16,315 nt of DNA from Methanomassiliicoccaceae archaeon (lineage in GTDB: Archaea > Thermoplasmatota > Thermoplasmata > Methanomassiliicoccales > Methanomethylophilaceae): assembly GCA_016282555.1 (NCBI GenBank), contig JAEEKU010000105.1:1-16315 (forward strand), in the 5' to 3' direction. The notes under the pieces were generated by a model that was given only the letters and a program-made list of their open reading frames with translations, had not been told where the DNA came from and made no database searches. Of this stretch, positions 8,750 to 14,268 are shown in pieces (the stretch's first letter is position 1; each line of letters starts with the position of its first letter). A program made the position numbers and the translations under genes.

Positions 8750-8765
8750 ATCTCCCCGAAGAGAT
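8750..8765 (-). terminator. Short hairpin downstream of the FGE-like gene
   Basis: Read on the minus strand, ATCTC and GAGAT flank a TTCGGG loop 27 nt after the stop codon at 8793-8795. A run of five A residues precedes the stem, but no T-run follows closely; the nearest is GGTTTTAAA about 20 nt further on. It may be a weak terminator or an RNA-stabilising hairpin. Confidence 0.3.
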
Positions 8766-8792
8766 TTTTGAAACATTCGCGGAAGATGTTTT

Positions 8793-10070
8793 TCAAAGAT
8801 CGGAACGATCTCCGGCCGCCGCATCGCCGCTCATCACATAAGCCAGACGGGCCCCTGTTCTAGGCGACGCGTCGCTCAGGCCGAGGGCTCCGGAAATGCA
8901 GGCAGCGCCCGCGAGACTGCCTCCGAACCAGCTTCCTCCCGCACAGAGAGACCTGCGGCCGGAACCGGGGTACACAAAATCCCCGGGGTAATCTAAACCC
9001 GTCACGCTGTCCGAATCGAGGGATCCGACAGGAAAATCCCATGTTCCGGAAACGGAAGAGGTCTCCGTAATCCTGCCGGGAGACGACGGAAGAGAGACTC
9101 CCGCGGAAGTCTGGCTTCCGTTCAGGGCGCTGCCTCCGAGAGCGTTGCCGGTGAAAAGAACTCTGTCCTGCAAAAACGCGTCTCCGATGAATTCGCTGAC
9201 CGATCCCCAGGCGTTCTCGAGGAACAGTTTGGAACGGGAGGAATCCGAACGCGCGTAAGGCCCGGCTTCGTCCGCCAGACCGGTAACGGAGGGGGAATTC
9301 CCTCTTACGGGGCCCTCTCCCGCCACAGCCTGGGAGTTCCTGGTTCCCATGACCGTGTAAGCCATCATCTTATACAGAGTCCACTGGTAGAAATTCCACA
9401 GCTGGTAGCGGGAATCCGGAGCGGGAACCGCATTATCCGCGCACGCTTTGAACTGATCGCAGGTTTTTCCGGCTTCTGGCAGAACTCCGCTGACCGACTG
9501 GAGCCTGCCGCCGCTGACAGACGCTTCGTAAACCCCCAGACCGATATACGGGTAAACTCTGGCGAAGGTTTTTCCGTCTCCGAAACAGTGTGCGTACGCT
9601 TTCATTCCGGAACAGACCGTTCCCCCCGCGTCGTAATCCGGGGAACCGGAAAGGAACAGCACATTGCCCTCCGATTTCCAGTACACGGCCGGGACGATCA
9701 GCATGATGTTGTACTTTCCCTTGAATTTCGTTCCGGAAACCGTTTTCTTCAGATCATAAGGATCCAGAACGAAGGCGATTGTTCCCGCTTTGCGGTTCAG
9801 CCGCGTCTCGCCGTTGTCGAAACCGCTTCCGTCATCGATGTTTACGGCGGCGTAGAACGAATTGAACGGTCCTCTCCCTGTAAGACGATCGAAAGCCCAG
9901 TAAGCGGAAATGCGGCCTTTTCCGGGACCGCATACGGTCTCCAGAGGAGATCCGTTTACCGATGCTTTTACGGATTCGACTGAAACGTTTCCGGGATCCG
10001 TCTCCAGGGCGTAAAGGTAGCTTACCGGCCAGGGAACCGCGCCGGCCTTGCCGCCAGGACCGTGATTCAT
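8793..10070 (-). CDS. Uncharacterised protein with FGE-sulfatase/C-type-lectin-like C-terminal region
   Basis: The product is 425 residues. The start at 10070 is well supported by a strong AGGAGG ribosome site 8 nt upstream. The C-terminal half recalls the formylglycine-generating-enzyme (C-type-lectin-like) fold: YQLWNFYQWTLYK (222-234), NAWGSVSEFIGD (286-297), GGSWFGG (378-384) and GARLAYVM (406-413), at spacings like the EW-GD, RGGSW and GFR landmarks of FGE domains. I recall similar regions in large surface proteins of Methanomassiliicoccales, but that is memory, not a search. Catalytic FGE cysteines cannot be assigned. The N-terminal half (1-200) is beta-rich and unrecognised. Unusually there is no signal peptide and no membrane helix, although homologous regions seem typical of exported proteins. 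It may be a fragment of a formerly longer adhesin, or a cytoplasmic binding protein. It follows pyrF by 48 nt on the same strand, without functional link. Confidence 0.7.
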   Translation of the reverse strand: MNHGPGGKAGAVPWPVSYLYALETDPGNVSVESVKASVNGSPLETVCGPGKGRISAYWAFDRLTGRGPFNSFYAAVNIDDGSGFDNGETRLNRKAGTIAFVLDPYDLKKTVSGTKFKGKYNIMLIVPAVYWKSEGNVLFLSGSPDYDAGGTVCSGMKAYAHCFGDGKTFARVYPYIGLGVYEASVSGGRLQSVSGVLPEAGKTCDQFKACADNAVPAPDSRYQLWNFYQWTLYKMMAYTVMGTRNSQAVAGEGPVRGNSPSVTGLADEAGPYARSDSSRSKLFLENAWGSVSEFIGDAFLQDRVLFTGNALGGSALNGSQTSAGVSLPSSPGRITETSSVSGTWDFPVGSLDSDSVTGLDYPGDFVYPGSGRRSLCAGGSWFGGSLAGAACISGALGLSDASPRTGARLAYVMSGDAAAGDRSDL

Positions 10071-10078
10071 TCCGCAAC

Positions 10079-10084
10079 CCTCCT
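10079..10084 (-). promoter_or_regulatory. Strong ribosome binding site fixing the FGE-like gene start
   Basis: The minus strand reads GCAGGAGGGTTGCGGAATG. The full AGGAGG core lies 8 nt before the ATG at 10070. This is the strongest ribosome site in the window and argues that the gene starts here without an upstream signal-peptide exon or fusion. Confidence 0.75.
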
Positions 10085-10100
10085 GCTGATGCGATTAAGG

Positions 10101-10109
10101 ATTTTTATT
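10101..10109 (-). promoter_or_regulatory. Possible TATA element between pyrF and the FGE-like gene
   Basis: The minus strand reads GTGAATAAAAATCC, an AT-rich block 31-39 nt upstream of the ATG. Start-site spacing would put transcription near 10079, which would trim the ribosome site, so this is uncertain. The preceding ACTTTTG right after the pyrF stop could be a weak terminator. Confidence 0.3.
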
Positions 10110-10118
10110 CACAAAAGT

Positions 10119-10766
10119 TCAGATCAGACCGCGCATATCCTCCGCGAACCTCTTCGCAGCCCTCTTCGGATCCTCCGATCCGTAAATGGATCTGCCTACG
10201 ATGGCGTAATCAGCTCCAGCCCTGATCGCATCGGAAGCCTTTCCGCCCTGCGTTCCTACTCCGGGAGACAGAATCAGCTTGTCCGGACCGGCGATGTTCC
10301 TTACGAACGCGATTCTTTCAGGCCTGGTCGCGGGCGCGATGAATCCTCTCACTCCGCACTCCTTCCCCAGCAGAACCATCTCCTCCGCGTGCTTAGCGGT
10401 AAACGTCAGTCCTCCCGGATGGCTCATCTCGGTAACCGCGAAGATATCTGCGCCCCCGGACGCTTCCACCGCGGCTGTCAGAGAATCCCCTCCCGTGAAC
10501 GCATGCACTATGACCCCGGAAGCTCCTCTGGAGACGGCGTTCTCCACAATCAGCTTCACCGTATTCGGTATATCGGCGACTTTGAAATCGCATATGACAT
10601 CGGAATAATCGGACAGTTTCGTGATCATCTCCGGCCCTCCGGAAAGAACGAGCGGCCAGTTTATCTTGATCGCGTCGGCGTACTCCGAAACTTTTCCGGC
10701 GATGTCCAGAGCCTTCTTCCCGTCGGTTTCGTCCAGAGCCAGTATCAGCCCGGTTCTTCTTTTCAT
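10119..10766 (-). CDS. pyrF: Orotidine 5'-phosphate decarboxylase
   Basis: PyrF decarboxylates OMP to UMP, the last step of de novo pyrimidine synthesis, in the cytoplasm as a TIM-barrel dimer. The 215-residue protein has normal archaeal length. Catalytic and binding residues are visible: D12 in LALD, K34 in IKIN, and the D-K-x-x-D signature DFKVADIPNT (D60, K62, D65). Phosphate-binding motifs GVGTQGG and GRSIY follow near the C-terminus. I chose ATG 10766 because LALD begins at once after it and a TTTATATC TATA box lies about 26 nt upstream, which implies a leaderless mRNA. A longer frame to 10805 would include the TATA box. The gene is divergent from the radical SAM gene and shares that promoter region. 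The identification is secure. Confidence 0.95.
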   Translation of the reverse strand: MKRRTGLILALDETDGKKALDIAGKVSEYADAIKINWPLVLSGGPEMITKLSDYSDVICDFKVADIPNTVKLIVENAVSRGASGVIVHAFTGGDSLTAAVEASGGADIFAVTEMSHPGGLTFTAKHAEEMVLLGKECGVRGFIAPATRPERIAFVRNIAGPDKLILSPGVGTQGGKASDAIRAGADYAIVGRSIYGSEDPKRAAKRFAEDMRGLI

Positions 10767-10787
10767 GCCGGCAATTACAATGCCGAC

Positions 10788-10798
10788 AGATATAAACC
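10788..10798. promoter_or_regulatory. Shared bidirectional TATA box for pyrF and the radical SAM gene
   Basis: The only TATA-like block in the 51-nt divergent gap is GATATAAACC (plus) or GGTTTATATC (minus). Its centre, about 10792, is exactly midway between the two start codons (10766 and 10818), 26 nt from each. Archaeal transcription starts about 25 nt from the TATA centre, so both mRNAs could be leaderless from one element. Confidence 0.6.
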
Positions 10799-10817
10799 AT
10801 CGCACCTATCGGAGATC

Positions 10818-11867
10818 ATGATAAAAGAGCTCGAATGCGGATCCGCCTGCACCGGAGATCTCGCCAGAGGATGCGAATACTGCATCGAGGGATCCAAAAT
10901 GGTCCTCTTCGTCACCGGAGAATGCTCCTGGGGCTGCGAGTACTGCCCCGTATCCCTCGAAAAGAAGGGAAAAGACGTGATATACGCGAACGAAGCCCGG
11001 GTTTTTACCGATGAGGAGATAATCGCCGAAGCGGAATCCATGGACGCCGAAGGCACCGGGATAACCGGAGGAGATCCTCTCCGGTGCATCGATCGCACGG
11101 TCCGCATGATCAGGCTCCTCAAAGAGAGGTTCGGAGAGGATCATCACATCCATCTCTACACCGCCACCATAGATCCTGAAAAGACCAGGCTTCTCGAGGA
11201 GGCCGGCCTGGACGAGATACGCTTCCACCCTCCCCGGAGGATGTGGACGCATATGCGGGACACAGCGCTGGAAGAGATCGCATCATTCACGAAAATGGAT
11301 GCCGGAATCGAGATTCCCGCGATCCCCGGGGCGGAGGATGAGATAATATCGCTCGTAAATTACGCGAAAAGCATCGGGATAAAATTCGTGAACCTCAACG
11401 AGCTGGAGTTTTCGGAGAGCAACTGGGATATGATGGACAAAAACGGCTACGAGATCCGCGACGAGATCTCCGCCGCGGTCCTCGGCTCGGAAGAATGCGC
11501 CGGATACGTTATGGAGAAGTGCTCCGGGATCGGCATCCATTTCTGCTCTTCCCCTTTCAAGGACGGAGTCCAGCTGAGAAGGAGGCTGATTCGCAAAGCG
11601 GAGAATGTGTGCGCGGATTACCAGGCGGTGACCGAGGACGGCACCCTGATCCGCGGATTCCTTTACGCAGAGGATCTTTTGAAGGCGAGAGAAGAACTGC
11701 TCTCCGCCGGGGTGGAGGAAGAAATGATCGCCGTTCTGGACAACAAACTGGAGGTCGCCCCCTGGATATTAGAGGAGATCGCTCCGGATCTGAAGTACAA
11801 GTGCGTCATATCCGAGCAGTATCCCACTGCGGACGGGCTCGAAGTGGAAAGAACCCCTTTAAATTGA
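10818..11867 (+). CDS. Radical SAM protein with extra N-terminal cysteine motif (COG2108-like)
   Basis: The 349-residue protein has a canonical radical SAM motif C36-SWG-C40-EY-C43 that would ligate the 4Fe-4S cluster cleaving S-adenosylmethionine. ITGGDPL (82-88) corresponds to the SAM-contacting GGEP element. HIHLYT and the following beta/alpha pattern fit the partial TIM barrel. A second Cys set precedes it: C7, C11, C19 and C22, the last two in a GCEYC copy of the main motif; this could hold an auxiliary cluster or zinc. Further Cys residues lie late in the protein (around GSEEC, EKCSG, HFCSS, NVC). I believe it belongs to the archaeal family related to pyruvate formate-lyase activating enzymes (COG2108), whose substrate is unknown to me. 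The start at 10818 has GGAG only 3 nt upstream and a TATA box 26 nt upstream, so leaderless translation is likely. It ends in TGA next to a hairpin terminator. Confidence 0.85.
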   Translation: MIKELECGSACTGDLARGCEYCIEGSKMVLFVTGECSWGCEYCPVSLEKKGKDVIYANEARVFTDEEIIAEAESMDAEGTGITGGDPLRCIDRTVRMIRLLKERFGEDHHIHLYTATIDPEKTRLLEEAGLDEIRFHPPRRMWTHMRDTALEEIASFTKMDAGIEIPAIPGAEDEIISLVNYAKSIGIKFVNLNELEFSESNWDMMDKNGYEIRDEISAAVLGSEECAGYVMEKCSGIGIHFCSSPFKDGVQLRRRLIRKAENVCADYQAVTEDGTLIRGFLYAEDLLKAREELLSAGVEEEMIAVLDNKLEVAPWILEEIAPDLKYKCVISEQYPTADGLEVERTPLN

Positions 11868-11888
11868 AAAACGGGAGAGATCTCCCGT
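11867..11888. terminator. Bidirectional terminator between the radical SAM gene and nusA
   Basis: ACGGGAGA and TCTCCCGT form a perfect inverted repeat right after the radical SAM stop. On the minus strand it is followed by T5, which suits termination of the rpo operon after nusA; on the plus strand TAAATTGTTT follows. Confidence 0.75.
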
Positions 11889-11942
11889 AAATTGTTTCGT
11901 CGCGCCCCAAACCGCGCAGCGGCGGCCGCAGGGGGATCGTGT

Positions 11943-12371
11943 TCAGTCCACGCTGATGCTCTGGATCTCATGATGTCTGTTCACGATATCTCTGGCTATG
12001 CGCAGATTTTTCCCGGCTTTGCCTATTGCACGGCCCTTGAGTTTGGGGTCCACGGTAACGGTGGCGTGGGTGATGTTTCCGCGCTGCTCGATAACGACCT
12101 TCTGAGGATTGTATATGTGGAACACGTTCTTGACGAACTGCTCCGGATCGTCCGAGTATTCGACGACCTGGATGTTCTTTCCCGTTTTGTCTTTCAGTTT
12201 TATGACGTGTTCGCCCTTCTTTCCGACGGCGACGTTTCCCTGCCCTTTCTCAACCACGAACACGAGTTTGTCCTCGGTATCCATGCAGTCGATTGCGTTA
12301 GCTTTTGTTACCTGCTCAAACAGCGCAATGTATCTGAGCGTATCCTCGGTAAGTACGATATCTGCGGACAT
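11943..12371 (-). CDS. nusA: Archaeal NusA-like transcription factor (two KH domains)
   Basis: The 142-residue protein is the short archaeal NusA, consisting of two KH RNA-binding domains without the bacterial N-terminal polymerase-binding domain. GxxG loops are visible as GKKG (50-53) and GKAG (117-120), the second inside RAIGKAGKNLRIAR. It is thought to bind RNA and act in transcription elongation or termination, consistent with its location in the RNA polymerase operon after rpl30e. Either ATG 12371 or GTG 12380 could start it. GTG overlaps the rpl30e stop as GTGA, but I prefer ATG with GAGG just upstream; the difference is three residues. It is the last gene of the operon here, followed by a terminator. 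Many euryarchaea continue with S12 and S7 genes, which are absent. Confidence 0.93.
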   Translation of the reverse strand: MSADIVLTEDTLRYIALFEQVTKANAIDCMDTEDKLVFVVEKGQGNVAVGKKGEHVIKLKDKTGKNIQVVEYSDDPEQFVKNVFHIYNPQKVVIEQRGNITHATVTVDPKLKGRAIGKAGKNLRIARDIVNRHHEIQSISVD

Positions 12372-12376
12372 TTTCC

Positions 12377-12664
12377 TCACAGCGTTAAGATGTTGGAACT
12401 GCCTTTGTCTATGATCACAAGAGCAGATACGGAAAAGGGCTTACCGCAGAGGGCTCCGAGCTCCATGTTGTTTCCTTCGTAAACATGGACTTTTACTCCG
12501 AGGTCTCCCCTCAGTTCCTTAGACGGGCAGTTCCTCGCGAGGATTACCATCTGGGCCTTTCCGGCCTTTACCGCTTTCTGTGTCTGATCTACTCCGAATT
12601 CCACCTTTCCGGTGGTAATCGCCGATTTCAATGCTCTGCTTATGTCGATTTTCTCATCGCTCAT
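12377..12664 (-). CDS. rpl30e: 50S ribosomal protein L30e
   Basis: The 95-residue protein belongs to the L7Ae/L30e/S12e RNA-binding family. It shows the typical start DISRALKSAITTGKVEFG, then QTQKAVKAGKAQMVILARNC, then ELGALCGKPFSVSALVI. It binds rRNA in the large ribosomal subunit. Its place between rpoA2 and nusA is the conserved archaeal order and confirms the identity. A GGGGGATT ribosome site lies 5 nt before ATG 12664. The stop overlaps the possible GTG start of nusA, indicating coupled translation. A 123-nt gap separates it from rpoA2 and may hold an internal promoter. Confidence 0.95.
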   Translation of the reverse strand: MSDEKIDISRALKSAITTGKVEFGVDQTQKAVKAGKAQMVILARNCPSKELRGDLGVKVHVYEGNNMELGALCGKPFSVSALVIIDKGSSNILTL

Positions 12665-12687
12665 TTGTTAATCCCCCTTTTTCACGG

Positions 12688-12695
12688 GTTTAAAC
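12688..12695 (-). promoter_or_regulatory. Possible internal promoter element upstream of rpl30e
   Basis: GTTTAAAC is the most AT-rich block in the rpoA2-rpl30e gap and lies about 27 nt before the rpl30e start. It would give a near-leaderless mRNA, in tension with the visible ribosome site, so support is weak. Confidence 0.25.
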
Positions 12696-12787
12696 GGTTT
12701 CAGCCGCGCAGCCGTTCCCGCCGGACCTCAAGGCGATCCGTCTCTCCCGGCCTGCGGCTCTTATTTCCCTCCCGGGACGTATAAGCG

Positions 12788-14266
12788 TCATTCCTCCCTT
12801 TTTCTGGGAACGTATTCCAGGTTCACCGCTCCGGTACCGAGAGTCACGGGCTGTCCCACGATGATGTTCTCGGTGACTCCCTCCAGATAGTCGGTCTCTC
12901 CGACCATGGCCGCGTGGAGCAGGTGGGCGGCGGTGATTTCGAACGCCGCTCTGGCGAGAACGGAGGACTTCTTTCCGGATATACCGTGCCTTCCGATCGC
13001 TTTCACGTAGCCGTCGTTGGTCATGAGGTCCGCGACCAGCATGATGTGTCTGCTGTCCACGTTCAGACCGGCTTCGCCCAGAGTGCCTTCGGCCTCGCGG
13101 ATGAGGGCGTTTCTGGCCGCCTCGATTCCGAGAACGTCCGCGACCTCCAGAATGCTGTTGGTCATGACGTGCTCCGAATCCACTCCCTTCACCTTCAGGA
13201 CCTCTTTCAGATTGCTGCCCTCGGTGATGATCTTCCATCCGCTTCCGCTCTTGGACAGAACCGCTCTGGAGATCCCGTCGATTCCTTTGATCTTGGTTCC
13301 CTTTATGGAGTCGTACATGGACTGCAGCTTCTTGTAGGAGGGCTCGTCGGATCTCGCTATGATGTTTATCCTGTTGACCGGATCTATTTCAACGTTCCCG
13401 CGGACGATCTTCATCTTGTTGAGCCTGTCGCGGATATCTTCGGGAGTGATTCCCTTATCGGAGATCTTGCGCGCGTCCGGAACGATGACGAGCTGCATGT
13501 TGGTAACATCCGTATTGATGCTGGCGACGTCCAGAAGCGTGGTCATCTCGATCTCGGAGGCGATGTGCCTCGCGACTCCCTCGTCCACCGGGCCTCCGTC
13601 TATCTCCCCGACGAGGGGGATGTCCATAGACGGAGTCGCGGGAACGCGCCTGGCGTCCACGATCTCGATGAGCCTGGGCAGACCCTGGGTAACGTTGATG
13701 TTGGCGACTCCCGCGTAGTGGAAAGTACGCATGTTCATCTGGGTGCCGGGCTCTCCCAGAGAGTGCGCGGCCATGACCCCGGCGGACTCGTTCTGATCCA
13801 TCATGTGGGATTTGTACATGGAGTGCGCCCTCTTTACCAGGACCTCTCCCCTTCTGGCCGCGTATTCCTCGGCCTCCTCGGGGGGATAGGCTTTCCTTAT
13901 GCGGGCGGCGATATCCATGATTATCTTCACGGGAAGTTCCGGCTCGAGGCCTCTGGCGAACTCCTAAAGCTTCTTCTCGGAGGCGTCGCACTCGCCGAAT
14001 TTCACAGAAGCCTCGAAGAGCTTCATAGGCTCCGCTTCGATGACCGCGGTCTTTCTGGATCTCGAAGAGGACGAGGAGGAAGGTTTGTCCTTCACCGCCG
14101 CGAGGATCTTCACGGCGCGCTCCTCGGGAATGCCGAGCGCGACGATCTCTTCGACGGTGGATCCGCCTATCGCTCCGAGTGATTTGAGCGCGACGGCGAG
14201 AACGCCGGCGTCCTCCTGTCCGACTCCTCTCTTGATAAGCGCGTTGATAGTGTCTTTTCTTGCCAT
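12788..14266 (-). CDS. rpoA2: RNA polymerase subunit A'' with in-frame UAG (full readthrough product)
   Basis: This is the C-terminal part of the largest RNA polymerase subunit, which is split in archaea; A'' supplies the end of the cleft, the trigger-loop region and the jaw. The signature SLGEPGTQM (about 169-177), then MRTFHYAGVANINVTQGLPR and LIEIVDARRVPATPSMDIP, is unmistakable. The frame is continuous from ATG 14266 to TGA 12788 except for TAG at codon 101 (13964-13966). After it come EFARGLEPELPVKIIMDIA, which matches the helix opening canonical A'' proteins. The only starts downstream of TAG (GTG 13930, ATG 13915) lack ribosome sites and would remove part of that helix. ATG 14266 has GGAGG 9 nt upstream; ATG 14272 overlaps the rpoA1 stop as ATGA but has poor spacing. 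With readthrough the protein is 492 residues, with residue 101 presumably pyrrolysine. A conventional caller would split it into 13964-14272 and 12788-13930. Confidence 0.85.
13964..13966 (-). other. In-frame amber (TAG) codon in rpoA2, candidate pyrrolysine site
   Basis: The codon context on the minus strand is GAG AAG AAG CTT TAG GAG TTC GCC AGA. Frames before and after TAG are the same, so no frameshift is involved. Of the eleven stop codons ending genes in the window, ten are TGA, one TAA and none TAG. That is the pattern expected where UAG is a sense codon. Pyrrolysine decoding of UAG is established for Methanomassiliicoccales, mainly in methylamine methyltransferases. Confidence 0.7.
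13964..14266 (-). CDS. N-terminal extension of A'' / separate 100-residue protein if UAG terminates
   Basis: If UAG stops translation, this frame makes a 100-residue protein. Residues 1-57 are helical and resemble a helix-hairpin-helix-type fold: NALIKRGVGQEDAGVLAVAL, then SLGAIGGSTVEEIVALGIPE, then ERAVKILAAV. A Ser-rich basic linker (PSSSSSSRSRK) and EPMKLFEASVKFGECDASEKKL follow. Canonical A'' proteins that I remember lack this domain, so it is an extension on the polymerase or a free small protein. Start ATG 14266 has GGAGG at 14276-14280. It directly follows rpoA1 and is in frame with the A'' core. I favour its being the N-terminus of A'' as described for the full-length entry; partial termination could yield both forms. 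Confidence 0.6.
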   Translation of the reverse strand: MARKDTINALIKRGVGQEDAGVLAVALKSLGAIGGSTVEEIVALGIPEERAVKILAAVKDKPSSSSSSRSRKTAVIEAEPMKLFEASVKFGECDASEKKL

Positions 14267-14268
14267 GA

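Larger units (their letters stand above)
8542..8792. other. Intergenic region without a gene (251 nt)
   Basis: This gap holds the promoter and leader of the 5'-nucleotidase gene (8542-8617), including a 6-bp inverted repeat, and a short hairpin downstream of the FGE-like gene (8750-8765). No open frame in it has a credible start, and no tRNA-like or other RNA gene structure was recognised. Confidence 0.5.

Noticed and set aside
8793..9900. C-type-lectin-like region as target of a diversity-generating retroelement
   Set aside because: No reverse transcriptase, template repeat or adenine-biased variable region was seen in the window.
12690..12791. 33-codon open frame between rpoA2 and rpl30e, with ATGA overlap to rpoA2
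   Set aside because: GGAGG lies only 1-2 nt from its ATG, the product is short, Arg-rich and unlike anything I recognise, and its end crosses the possible rpl30e promoter. Conservation in relatives would be needed to accept it.
13928..13966. A frameshift or plain pseudogene as the explanation for the split A'' frame
   Set aside because: Both sides of TAG are in the same frame, the core is intact and essential, and a single amber codon is the only interruption.
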